A stretch of DNA of 64,000 nt from Cryoendolithus antarcticus. Taxonomy: Eukaryota > Ascomycota > Dothideomycetes > Cladosporiales > Cladosporiaceae. Location of the stretch: NCBI GenBank assembly GCA_002077065.1, contig NAJO01000070.1, forward strand, positions 1 to 64,000, given 5' to 3'. How positions within the stretch are numbered: position 1 is the stretch's first letter; every line of letters begins with the position of its first letter. Both the position numbers and the translations under genes were made by a program. The notes below the pieces were generated by a model. It was not told where the DNA came from and did no database searches. It saw only the letters and a program-made list of their open reading frames with translations. Positions 32,096 to 41,852 of this stretch are shown piece by piece.

Positions 32096-33244
32096 TCAGA
32101 CAATTTCGTCCACAAGGAGGAAGGCTCGTAGCATTGCTACTTCGTCCCCATCATTGACCTCATTGACAACCCGATTGAGTCGGCCATCGTCCCATGCATA
32201 GCCATGCCAGAGCAGCACACCTACAACCCTCGCTAGTCGAACCGCATTCGCAAGCGTTGATTCTTTCGGCACCAGCGCAGGAACTTGCTCCTGCAAACAT
32301 CTCCAGAAATGTTTGCGTAGAGTTTCGGATTCATCATACCACATCCACTGGTGAGCAGCGTCCATGTAGCCTAGCAGATGATCAATGCCGTACAAGCCAA
32401 TGCCGAAGGGTAGATGTTCGGCCTCAGCCCAGTCGACCAAGCCAGTGAAAGCCCATGTATCTGGATCGACGAACATGTTCATGGGTAGCAGGTCTCCATG
32501 CGTGAGAACGACAGGTAGACATTGCAGTGCACCTTGCTGCACAGCCTCCAGTATACTCCTGGCAATGCTTCGCAGCTTGTCAGCAGGCAGACCCACAGCC
32601 AGTTTGGCCAAACGCTCGAGCAACGTTGCGCCAATGCGGCCACTGCACTTGCCGTACAGGCTACTGGCCTTCATGTCGGTAGTCATGAAAGTTGTCGCGA
32701 AGTAGACAGCCATGCCATCCAGAAGTGTTTTGGTCTTCGTTACACTGAGTTCATTAAGATCTTGCTCCAGCGGTCGGACACTGTCGAAGCGGATGCCAGG
32801 CACTACAGTCATCTCGTAGACTTCTCTAGTGCCGCCACTGAAAGTGAAGTGGCCGACATGCCAGTCCTTGGGCACTAGCAGTCCGTGCAGTGATTGAGCA
32901 TGCTGAATGCCACGCACGTCCAGGGCGAAGCGAGCATCTCTGAATTGTAATATAGTTGCAGACGAGCCCTCATTCTCTGTAGCATGGACGTACTTTCGCC
33001 TGTGCTCGACCTTGATAGTGCAAGAGCATCCGCCTTGTAAGGCCACTGCACGTATGCTCAGCGCACACGGATACAGCATCGAAGCATAGGCGAGGCATTG
33101 TGATCTGATCGTCGTATCATTAGCAAACTCATTCGCGATCGCGCTGTCCAAGCCTGTCCGGTGGCCTTTTCCCGTGAGCGACGGTGTTACGCATCTCAGC
33201 TGTCGTTGCCACCAAAGTAGCATCTGGTGCAGGTCTGTCAGCAT
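32096..33244 (-). CDS. APH-type aminoglycoside/choline kinase-like protein
   Basis: 382 residues from ATG 33244 (MLTDLHQML). The C-terminal half carries the phosphotransferase signature of the APH superfamily: VVLTHGDLLPMNMFVD, with the catalytic HGD and the downstream Asn, then FTGLVDWAEAEHLPFGIGLYGID with the metal-binding DW motif. The N-terminal half is a kinase-like lobe with the motif TREVYEMTVVPGIRF. Many fungal genomes hold expanded, functionally undefined APH families; substrates are mostly unknown and antibiotic phosphorylation should not be assumed. An in-frame ATG lies at 33403, but the 53 codons between are Cys/Ser/Arg-rich and not convincing, so the inner start is chosen. An upstream exon could supply the real N-terminus. 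Confidence 0.75.
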   Translation of the reverse strand: MLTDLHQMLLWWQRQLRCVTPSLTGKGHRTGLDSAIANEFANDTTIRSQCLAYASMLYPCALSIRAVALQGGCSCTIKVEHRRKYVHATENEGSSATILQFRDARFALDVRGIQHAQSLHGLLVPKDWHVGHFTFSGGTREVYEMTVVPGIRFDSVRPLEQDLNELSVTKTKTLLDGMAVYFATTFMTTDMKASSLYGKCSGRIGATLLERLAKLAVGLPADKLRSIARSILEAVQQGALQCLPVVLTHGDLLPMNMFVDPDTWAFTGLVDWAEAEHLPFGIGLYGIDHLLGYMDAAHQWMWYDESETLRKHFWRCLQEQVPALVPKESTLANAVRLARVVGVLLWHGYAWDDGRLNRVVNEVNDGDEVAMLRAFLLVDEIV

Positions 33245-34367
33245 TATCGTATCCTCGCAGCCACTCCACGCTCTGTCTAGCTTCGAAGTACATGATGAAG
33301 AGTATCGACGACTTTTCGCCACGCTTTGCCCAAATCTCATGGTGCTACAGCATGAGGTACGTAGATACCAGTTGTTGGACTGCACGAGGACATTGCGCGA
33401 CATGCATATCCCACGCGTGCCACGACGTGATGTTGCATGGCGGTCGCGTGGGACACCAGGCTACGCAGACCACATACTCCTCTGCCTTTCACGTCATCAT
33501 TCGAGTGCGGTCCGCTTGTACTCCTGGCAAGTGGAAGATTTGGCCGCTAGATGTCGCATACTGAGGAAGATCGAGGGCCAGATGCTGTAGACGGTCTGCT
33601 CTGATGCAATAGCCTGCGGTGTAAACAGCAAACGAACGAGGATCACGCAATCGAGACGCTGAAGCCTTGTCTCTGTATGCTTCAACCGTCTTCCAACGCT
33701 GCTATGATGCGCGTCCTTCATCAAGTTAATGAGACGTGATGTTGAGAGCGCGAGCTCGTCAAAACTGAACGTCAACAAGGATCCCAGTCGAGAGTGCACC
33801 GTGCGCCAGCAGGGCAGCACCAAGCTTTGCACCAAGAGCTTCCAAGGCGAACTCAAAGAACCTCCATCATCGTGAACGGTCCCACCATACCAGAATCTTG
33901 ATCTCAATCATCGATATCGCATTGCGTCTCCCCAAAGCTCGCAACGCCGTGCCAGTCGCACAATGTTCGGCGCCACGAACGTGACCGCAATTTGCCTACG
34001 GATCGTGATCCGGCTTGCCATCATTGGCAGCGCAGCCAGGTAAAATCAAGTTTCAGCCCAGCTCATAGTAGCTTTTGCCTTGCTGGCACAAGAGTACTGC
34101 GCACTTATGACGATCGTAGCAATCGCGCATGTTTCACAATTGGACGTGAGAATGGTAGGTATCGTTTCTCTCATCACTTGGTGTTGTCTTCACTTCGACT
34201 GAGGAGCAGTCACCGAGCCAACATCGGTCTCACATGCGCTTGCAGTCATTCACTGCATTGATCAAACATCCTTCAAGCCTTCCCAATTCCTCATCTTTAC
34301 ACCTGCAATCTCAATATCAATTTTGTGATCTTTCATCGCGACAACATCCCCACACTCATCGGCGACG
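33245..34367. other. Intergenic region between APH-like and PAP2 genes
   Basis: 1.1 kb between two divergently transcribed genes. The first 160 bp could encode an N-terminal extension of the APH-like protein. A pyrimidine-rich tract before 34368 fits a leader for the PAP2 gene. Nothing else is supported. Confidence 0.45.
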
Positions 34368-35767
34368 ATGCAGCGCTTCTTCAACCGCCGCACTCGTCCT
34401 GCGGACGCTAACACGGCCAACTCCGTGGGCAATAATAACGGCGGCACCATACGTGAGAAGCCAGCTCGCAGCGGCCTTCTGAGCAAGCGCGGAAACAGGC
34501 ATGCCAATACCGGCACAACACACGGCAATGGCTCACTTAATACTCGCCCGACCTTCGGGCAGTGGATCAAGGGCACTTGGCTGGATCTCCTGACGATGGT
34601 CATTATGGGCGTGATCGGACTGGGTGTGAGTGATGATGGCAGACCGCATGTCCTTCAAAAGGCTGACTCCAGCAGGTCTACAAAGCTCCTCCAGCTCCGA
34701 GCCGCTCATTCCCAGTCTACCAAGTCACCGGGGATGTCATGTTCCCAGAGTTCGCGTATCCGCTGCGGAAAGAGATTATACCCATCTGGGCTGCAGCAAT
34801 GATCGCTTCATTGATCCCTATCTTCATCTTTCTGTGCATGCAAATTCGCATTCGCTCCTTCTGGGATCTGAACAACAGCATCATCGGCTTGCTTTACTCG
34901 CTCATCACTGCTGCAGTCTTCCAGGTGTTTGTCAAGTGGCTGATTGGAGGGTGAGTCTACGTCCTGAAACTTGTGAAAGATGCACGCAACTGACTATACC
35001 AGGCTTCGGCCCCACTTCCTTGCAGTATGCAAGCCCAATGTTGCAGCATACGGCGCAGAGTCTGGCATCGGATTTGCGGGTATCATGTACAACCGCAAGA
35101 TCTGTACTGGAGACGAGAAGCAGATCAACGACAGTCTGGAGTCCATGCCCTCTGGTCACTCGACCGCCGCTTTCGCAGGCCTGATCTTCCTCTACCTTTA
35201 CCTCAACGCAAAGTTGAAGGTCTGGTCGAACTACCACCCAGCCTTTTGGAAGCTCATTGTGACCTACATGCCCGTTCTTGGCGCAGTGCTGATTGCAGGT
35301 GCTCTCACTATTGGTGAGTTAGACCATACCCCTTCGTGACGCACAAGGACTAACACCTTACAGATGAATTCCACAATTGGTACGACGTCGTAGCCGGAGG
35401 CCTAATCGGCACCACTATGGCGTTCAGCGCCTACCGCATGGTCTACGCCTCAGTCTGGGACTTCCGCTTTAACCACATTCCGCTCACCCGCAACCTGCCA
35501 TTCCACTACGGCGACGGCCCCTCAGCGTTCGACGGCTTCCACGATGCCATCTTCACTCGCAAGGCAGGCTGGGGCTCACATGAGGGTGGCGCTTTCGGCG
35601 GCGCGCCGTTTGATGCTACGCACGGTGCTAGGGGTGTTGGTGCAATTGCCCCGGAGGGCCCAGGCTACAACGCGAGGGCTAGCACAGATGCCAGGCGTGC
35701 GGATGGTGGGAGGCATAGTGTGTCTAGGAAGCCCGTGGGTGCTCAGCGTGGGGATGGCATTGTTTGA
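34368..35767 (+). CDS. PAP2-family lipid phosphate phosphatase
   Basis: Four exons, 34368-34625, 34676-34950, 35003-35313 and 35364-35767, with introns of 50, 52 and 50 nt; 415 residues. A basic, disordered N-terminus is followed by about six membrane helices. The active site is assembled across exons: motif C1 KWLIGGLRP spans intron 2 (K-x6-RP), motif C2 is MPSGHSTAAF, and motif C3 spans intron 3 as IDEFHNWYDVVAG (H-x3-D). C3 lacks the usual SR pair (here AL). Related fungal enzymes (Dpp1/Lpp1 type) dephosphorylate phosphatidate or diacylglycerol pyrophosphate in vacuolar or Golgi membranes. After the last helix, WDFRFNHIPL leads into a long Gly/Ala-rich cytosolic tail. Phase and protein continuity support all three splice junctions. 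Confidence 0.9.
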
Positions 35768-36240
35768 GCGTGAGGGACGAGCATTGCTACATTCGGGTTT
35801 GATCCATGGAGTCTACCGGAAGTGGGCAACGAAAATACCCTCTATTGCGATGCGAGCCTGCTGCTGGTGGGCAGCAGCGGAGTTTGATACTCATAGGGTC
35901 TGAGAGATTTTGTTACGAGTTGACTTACCTTTCACATCATTCTCAATTTCTCAGTCTCCTATTCGTCGAAGCATGGGCTGGGGCAGACCGTGGCGTGAGG
36001 ATCATCTGAAAACGCTCCTTTGAGTCGTGCGGCGTGACTTGGTCGAATCACAACTCCCCGAACGGTCATGTGGACTTCTTCGCCTCCACCACCGCGTTGA
36101 ACAGGCGTCTTGAGTAACGGCAAAAGCTTTTCCCACGGTCACTCTCTTCACTGGACGGTGGATGCGGGGCAAAAGGTTTGCTCTGCTGCCTCCATCCTGT
36201 CGACTGGTTAGTGGCTGGACAACCTCGAGCGTGCTCGGAC
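35768..36240. other. Intergenic region
   Basis: 473 bp between the PAP2 gene and the tRNA-Thr-like sequence. No supported feature, apart from a TTTT run on the minus strand near 36170 downstream of the tRNA-like sequence. Confidence 0.45.
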
Positions 36241-36324
36241 CATACATACTGGAATCGAACCAGAGATCTTAGCATGATCTTGCTGAGCTACAAGTGCTAC
36301 GCGTTACCACTGCGCCATAGAGGC
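36241..36324 (-). tRNA. Intron-containing tRNA-Thr(TGT)-like sequence with broken acceptor stem
   Basis: Read on the minus strand from 36324. The 5' part GCCTCTATGGCGCAGTGGTA resembles eukaryotic tRNA-Thr. D stem GCG/CGC; anticodon stem TAGCA/TGCTA is perfect. The loop CTTGTA-A has anticodon TGT at 36292-36290. A 13-nt intron lies at 36288-36276 and contains CAAG, complementary to CTTG in the loop. The T arm is CTGG-TTCGATT-CCAG with a mismatched fifth pair. The 3' strand of the acceptor stem does not pair with GCCTCTA in any register tried. It is most likely a decayed or 3'-truncated tRNA gene. Confidence 0.4.
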
Positions 36325-37195
36325 TTGAGAAGATCTTGATCTTCAGAGGTGTCGATGGTGGCGAAAAAGAAGAGTTCGCTGTATATGTTCCCGATTTGGA
36401 AGGAACGGACTCAGTGACATTTTCTCATCCCACATCACGAATCTGCAACACTCACCACAACAAACATCGTTACGCAACAGACTCATCAATATTCCCGCTT
36501 GTATTGGTCGCGTCCTCGGAGCCCCACAAAATCGCGAGTGTATCCATCCCGGTACCTGCACCTACGGAGTTGCGTTTCACACCCGTGGGGTGGACTCCGC
36601 AATTCAAGCAGCCAACATTCGTCGCATACCTAGGGCTGAATCACGATAAGTAGTCACAGTGGTGGTAAGCGTATATGCTTATTACTCGTGTTCTACAACT
36701 TGCACGGCTACCCTCTAGCTTTCCCGATGCATGCATCGTACTCAAAGCCGTCACTACCTTACAGTTCTTACTACCCTTCATGGACATGCTGTGGATAATA
36801 CGCGGGTGAGACACGACAAGCACTGGGTCACGCAATTTACTTCAGCAATTGAGGAAGTCTCCTCGATTCTGTCAAAAGCTTCTGTAACTTCTCCGAGAGC
36901 CTGCCACTCAGTTGTACACATCCAGGCACACCCACCACATCATATGTTGTGTGCACGGTGAGCGAGAGACAACCTCTACTCGGATGCTATCTTGTGCCGG
37001 GGTTGTTATCTTGTTCCTGCAGCTGAATGCTTCTCTAGTGGTGTGCGTGGACAAATCGGAGCACTACCTTGACCTCCGGCCTTTGAAGAGCCGTAATCGG
37101 TAGTAAGCGTTGCTACGTTACTCGCTTCGACTGCAATGCCACGAGTCGATGCTTGAGCAGTCACCGGGTGTGATGGTCGAGCCGCAGACGCCAAA
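36325..37195. other. Intergenic region upstream of HET gene
   Basis: 871 bp with short, unconvincing open frames on both strands. It presumably contains the promoter of the HET-domain gene. Confidence 0.45.
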
Positions 37196-38398
37196 ATGTG
37201 GCTCATCAACACCACATCTGGCGTCCTGACAGAGTTCGACAATGAAGATCCACCATACTACGCCATCCTCTCCCATCGTTGGGGCGCCAAGGAGCAGGAG
37301 CAGACATTCAAGGAGTATCGCAAAGGCCTGAAACTAGACACACCTGGCCATTACAAGATCCTGAAGCTTCGCGAGATCGCTCTGACAGATGGCTACGAGT
37401 GGGTCTGGGTTGACAGCGCTTGTATTGACAAGCGATCCAGCGCTGAGCTGTCCGAAGCTATCAACTCTATGTTCACCTGGTATCGCAACGCGGGTAAATG
37501 CTACGCACTATTGAGCGATATCGACAATACTGACGAAGAAGGGTGGAAGTCGAGCGAATGGTGGAGTCGTGGCTGGACTCTTCAGGAACTCTTAGCTCCG
37601 GCAGATGTCACCTTTCTCGACACTAGTTGGAAAATCATAGGCACAAAACTCTATCATGCGAGGGACATTTGGGTCATCACTGGCATTCCGGAGTCTGTGC
37701 TCTTGGGCCGCGTCTCGTACATGAATTGGACAGTTGCTCAGAAGCTATCATGGGCAGCTGATCGACGAACGAAGCGTATTGAAGATCGTGCATATTCCCT
37801 GCTCGGGCTGTTCAACATCAACATGCCTCTGCTATATGGCGAGGGTCATAAAGCATTCCGAAGGCTGCAAATTGAGATACTACAGAAGTTCTCGGACGAG
37901 TCAATACTTGCGTGGGACCCACCTCGGGAATTGCTCAACGTACCACACGAAGTGCTTGCTTACAGTCCAGACGACTTCGCGAACTGTCCGGAAATGGAAC
38001 CTAGCATACATCCAGATGACTTCAGGAGCGGTTCACAAAGGATGCAGACAGTGCTGCGTGTTGAGGACCCGCCACGGCCGACGAGTTGGGGCATAGAATT
38101 TCGCTCACATGCGCATAGACTGAAGCCACTCACTGGAACCAGCATACTGGTGGACGGTCGATATCACCAATTTCTGTATGCCGTAACGCTTACGGCTGCG
38201 TGGGCAGGGAAGGTTCGAGAACTCCCATGTACGATCGTACTCGTACAGAGTGGGCCCGCTGTGCTGACGTACAAGAGGCTGGCGTGCATTCGCCTTAGCA
38301 CCGATGAGGCTCTGCAAAGGCTGAGAGGGGAATTCGTTGTTGGCGAACGACTGATGGACCTTCGATTCTATCTTCGATATGATACTGACTTCGGGTAA
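37196..38398 (+). CDS. HET-domain protein
   Basis: Intronless, 400 residues. It starts MWLINTTSGVLTEF, the usual beginning of proteins whose HET domain is at the N-terminus. HET motifs in order: YAILSHRWG (22-30), WVWVDSACIDK (69-79) and EWWSRGWTLQELLAPADVTFLD (121-142), followed by DRAYSLLGLFNINMPLLYGEG (about 198-218). This matches the HET-E/HET-D/HET-R type HET domain, which in known cases triggers cell death when incompatible hyphae fuse. No C-terminal NACHT, WD40 or ankyrin part follows; the last 150 residues are a short, unassigned region. The protein is therefore a stand-alone HET protein; whether it acts in incompatibility or another immune-like response is unknown. Confidence 0.9.
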   Translation: MWLINTTSGVLTEFDNEDPPYYAILSHRWGAKEQEQTFKEYRKGLKLDTPGHYKILKLREIALTDGYEWVWVDSACIDKRSSAELSEAINSMFTWYRNAGKCYALLSDIDNTDEEGWKSSEWWSRGWTLQELLAPADVTFLDTSWKIIGTKLYHARDIWVITGIPESVLLGRVSYMNWTVAQKLSWAADRRTKRIEDRAYSLLGLFNINMPLLYGEGHKAFRRLQIEILQKFSDESILAWDPPRELLNVPHEVLAYSPDDFANCPEMEPSIHPDDFRSGSQRMQTVLRVEDPPRPTSWGIEFRSHAHRLKPLTGTSILVDGRYHQFLYAVTLTAAWAGKVRELPCTIVLVQSGPAVLTYKRLACIRLSTDEALQRLRGEFVVGERLMDLRFYLRYDTDFG

Positions 38399-39041
38399 TG
38401 TTTTGGAGTCACACGGCATACGTCAGAGTTCGTCCATCATTTCCACGACTGCGAGCAATCGCAACCTTTTCGGTACGCACTTTTTCAATGCTGCATTCGA
38501 ATCAATGGGGGTATCTGCCCGGTCTCGAGATCTGCCGAAGCCTGCCTTCGCTTTTTCCGCGAGTCTGGAACGTGGCTAATGCTCTTACCTGCTTCCTCGC
38601 AACTGTTAACAGCTATGTCACTATGTCTGTGAGAGTCATGACTGATATAGAAGGCGTTGGTAGCTAGTTCGCTCTCTTCCATAGATATTCAGCGAGAGGT
38701 TCATGATCGCGGCTACATGTCTAGCAGCACGGGAACGCTCAAAGTGTTGGAGGAGCGGACTTAAAAGGGGTCCACTGGGCTTGTCTAGGTATTACTCGAA
38801 CCACAGTGTGTTGGAAGCATCGGGAGGATTAATCATGTAGATTCGTGATCATTTGAGGACTTATCCGGCAGAGCGTGGTCCTCACAAAATTCATCGCCAC
38901 TTACACCCAACTTGCACGTCTTTCATCACATGCTATATATTTGCATCAAACCCTCAAGTCCCAGATCGGTCGAGCTTGGGTCCTGCGCGTCGGGAGGATG
39001 TATCTGAGAAGTCAATGAGTTGACAGGTCGATCACCTCAAG
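38399..39041. promoter_or_regulatory. Intergenic region upstream of DML1
   Basis: 643 bp. No supported coding frame. A TATATATT-like run at about 38934-38942 lies about 100 bp before the DML1 start and could serve as a TATA element. Confidence 0.45.
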
Positions 39042-40592
39042 ATGCACGAAATCGTGACGCTGCAGTTTGGGCAGCAGGCGAACTATGTCGGCACACACTA
39101 TTGGAACACTCAGGAAGCCTACTTTACCTATGAAGGCCAAGAAGAGTCTCCAATAGATCATGACATCTCATTCGTGCCGGGCTTCGGAGCGGACGGCTCA
39201 GACACTTACACACCACGCACCTTGATCTACGACCTCAAAGGCGCCTTCGGCACACTTCGGCGCGAGAATGCCTTGTACGAGCAGCATGTCAACGATCCCG
39301 CCCAGCTTAATCTCTGGAATAGGGATGCTGTAACCTTGCGCAATCCACCCATTCAGCCGAGTCCGTACCAACAAGCACTCGAGGCTGGACATGCACTCCC
39401 TGCGCTGACTACCGAGACTGTGCGATTCTGGTCGGATTACAATCATGTCTACTACCACCCGAAGAGCATTGTGCAGCTTAATGAGTTCGAACTAAACAGC
39501 TCGTTGATGCCCTTCGAGAACTATGCCACTGGCGAAGAGCTTTTCCGGAGCCTAGACCGCGAGCACGACCTGCTGGATCGGGATTTGCGGCCGTTTCTTG
39601 AAGCTTGCGATCAATTGCAAGCAGTTCAGATCTTCACGACTACAGACGATGCCTGGGGTGGCTTTACGGCGCGGTATCTGGAGCGGATTGCCGATGAGCT
39701 CGGCAAAGGAACGCGCTGGGTGTTTGCGCTTGAGAACAGTCCAGCCACCACGAGGAGTCGTCGCTTCGAGCAAATGACACAAGCTGCGGAGTCGGTGTAC
39801 TCTATCGTACCGTCTGCTAGCATGTACGTACCGCTGAAGAACTCTCCGAACCTACTGGGAGGCATGCAGTACGATGCCAGGAGCCGGTGGCACACTTCAG
39901 CGTTACAAGCAGCTGTACTGGAGACATCGACACTCTCTGGACGACTGCGATCTGGTGCAATGGGTCATGCAAGTCTTGATGAAGTTGAGACTAGCATCTC
40001 GAGCAACGGGCAACGGCCTGTGGTCGAGACCTCATGCGCTTTCCGGGATCCGTTACTGCTAAGCGGAGCGAAGGCAGTGAACGGCGATCACGACACGCGG
40101 ATGGCGAACGGACACATCAATGGTCATGCGGAAGACGAAGAAGCGAAGTCGACTGTCGACTTCATGCCAGATATGCCCTCCATGCACAGCCGACATCACT
40201 CGGTGCCTCGTCTAGGTACTACGGCTTCAGCACAAGTCGCTCGCGGACCATGGTACTCATCATTAGAGATTCAAGAAGCAGATATGAACGCTCGGGACCG
40301 GTATCTCCAAGGCACACGAACCTTCATCCATCAGACCGAGGCGCTGTTCCAACTGCTGTCTTCTTACCCGTCCATCTTCCGCTACCCTGATTCACCTGAC
40401 AAGTTGGCCGTCAAGACATCGCTCTCGAGCTCGACGAGAGTCAACACGTATCTCAGCAATCTTGCGGAGGTTGCGAGAGCATCTCGTGGCATGGACGACC
40501 ACGAAGCAGTCTATCATGGACTGGCAAGCATGGCCGAGGAGTACGTCGAAGATCGCGGCGGACTGAGCAGTGGTGATAGCGACGACGATTAG
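39042..40592 (+). CDS. DML1: DML1/Misato mitochondrial morphology protein
   Basis: Intronless, 516 residues. The N-terminus MHEIVTLQFGQQANYVGTHYWNTQ is the Misato segment II tubulin-like motif, followed by YTPRTLIYDLKGAFGTLRR and WSDYNHVYYHPKSIVQLNEFEL, both typical of Misato/DML1. Central residues VQIFTTTDDAWGGFTARYLERIADELGKG correspond to the tubulin/FtsZ-like fold region. DML1 is needed for mitochondrial DNA partitioning in yeast and for mitochondrial distribution in animals; the mechanism is not settled. Length is normal. The C-terminus is acidic. The next gene begins only 183 bp downstream on the same strand. Confidence 0.93.
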   Translation: MHEIVTLQFGQQANYVGTHYWNTQEAYFTYEGQEESPIDHDISFVPGFGADGSDTYTPRTLIYDLKGAFGTLRRENALYEQHVNDPAQLNLWNRDAVTLRNPPIQPSPYQQALEAGHALPALTTETVRFWSDYNHVYYHPKSIVQLNEFELNSSLMPFENYATGEELFRSLDREHDLLDRDLRPFLEACDQLQAVQIFTTTDDAWGGFTARYLERIADELGKGTRWVFALENSPATTRSRRFEQMTQAAESVYSIVPSASMYVPLKNSPNLLGGMQYDARSRWHTSALQAAVLETSTLSGRLRSGAMGHASLDEVETSISSNGQRPVVETSCAFRDPLLLSGAKAVNGDHDTRMANGHINGHAEDEEAKSTVDFMPDMPSMHSRHHSVPRLGTTASAQVARGPWYSSLEIQEADMNARDRYLQGTRTFIHQTEALFQLLSSYPSIFRYPDSPDKLAVKTSLSSSTRVNTYLSNLAEVARASRGMDDHEAVYHGLASMAEEYVEDRGGLSSGDSDDD

Positions 40593-40775
40593 CCCCGTTT
40601 GGCTAGACGGCGAAGATCGGGACACGCAGTCACCGTACGACTTTTCGAAGAAGGTACGACCCACGGGGCTTTCGCCCTCACGTTCCTGCCTGCCACCACA
40701 AAGCTCAGCAAACATCCACGTTGGACATGCGATTCACTTTGGCCTTCCACCTCACAGCCTATCGAAATTAACACA

Positions 40776-41438
40776 ATGAAAACCGCAAATTCCCGTAACC
40801 CCTTCCTCGGGTTCCCAGGAGACATGAGTATTCACAGCATAGACACAGGCGCACCAGCAATCGCTCCGATGCCTCAACTCAAAAGCGCCCCTGCACCATC
40901 CTCCGTCTCCATTCAAGCCCTCCGCGTCCTCCTCATCCGCGCCTGCGAATCCTGGTCCCACCACACCCGCCTCCAGCGCTCCCACCCAACTCTCGCGCAA
41001 ATCCTCGCAGCGACACCCGACAAGAAGCCCCTCTCAGAGCACACCAAATCACTCGCTCTAACATACATCCTCGAAAAACTTCCCGCGCGCATAGCTGCGC
41101 TCAATCCCAGCTGCGAGGACCAAAGCCCACTCAGTGAGATCAACGCCACGCTGTTGTCTGCGGTTGGAGGCAAGGCGGAGAGCGTGTATATGAAGGGCCA
41201 CTTCAACAAGCTTCTCCTAGGCGACGTTCTGCGCCAGGCTATTGATGCGGTGGAAAGCGAGATCACGGAGCTGGAGACCCAGCGCATGCACGATCTTGGG
41301 ACGCTGAGAGCTCTCGTGCTGGGTAAGCACGGGACGTGGACGGCTGAGGAAGTCGAGGCGGTTGCAAGCGCGATTGCGGAGCTAGGGCTGGACGTCAATG
41401 TTGTGCAGGCAGAGGCAGATGGGGAAGACGAGGGATAG
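40776..41438 (+). CDS. Helical protein of unknown function
   Basis: 220 residues from the first in-frame ATG (MKTANSRNPFLGFPGDMSI). The frame is open further upstream without an ATG. After a disordered, proline-rich start (to about 45), the rest is predicted by eye to be helical: SIQALRVLLIRACESWSHHTRLQRSHPTLAQILA, LALTYILEKLPARIAAL, and KLLLGDVLRQAIDAVESEITELETQR followed by HGTWTAEEVEAVASAIAELGL. The tail is acidic. No signal peptide, membrane segment or recognised domain. Frame length, a high density of Leu/Ala/Glu and sensible composition support a real gene. It may share a promoter region with DML1's 3' end and converges on LHS1. Confidence 0.65.
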   Translation: MKTANSRNPFLGFPGDMSIHSIDTGAPAIAPMPQLKSAPAPSSVSIQALRVLLIRACESWSHHTRLQRSHPTLAQILAATPDKKPLSEHTKSLALTYILEKLPARIAALNPSCEDQSPLSEINATLLSAVGGKAESVYMKGHFNKLLLGDVLRQAIDAVESEITELETQRMHDLGTLRALVLGKHGTWTAEEVEAVASAIAELGLDVNVVQAEADGEDEG

Positions 41439-41852
41439 AACGCAGGGTACCAGGACGAACGACGACAGCTGAGCAGTCTAGTCTCACACCTCCACGATAC
41501 TCAAGCCACACGACCTCCAAGGCACGCCGCTCGCGCACACTGATCGACTCAATATAGCAACTCTCGTCACTCCAAAGTATGTGAGTACCTTCCAAGCACC
41601 GACAGCGGCCCACGAACCGAGCGCGTATCTACGAACTAGCAGGCTAGACCTTAGCCCTTGGTACCGCGCCTTGGAGGAAGGGTCACGATCGAGCTCCAGC
41701 AGCGGCAGCGCGACGGCTAGAGGGATTCCTCGAGGCTCTGAAGACCAAGACACCGATGGTATAAAACGCACGTGATAGATGGATGAATGAAGGAATGCAC
41801 ACAATGCTTCTATATCACAATTCCCATCCAGCTGCCCTCTATTTTCCCTTCT
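41439..41852. terminator. Convergent 3' region with LHS1
   Basis: 414 bp between two convergent stop codons. It should contain both poly(A) sites. No other feature was recognised. Confidence 0.4.
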
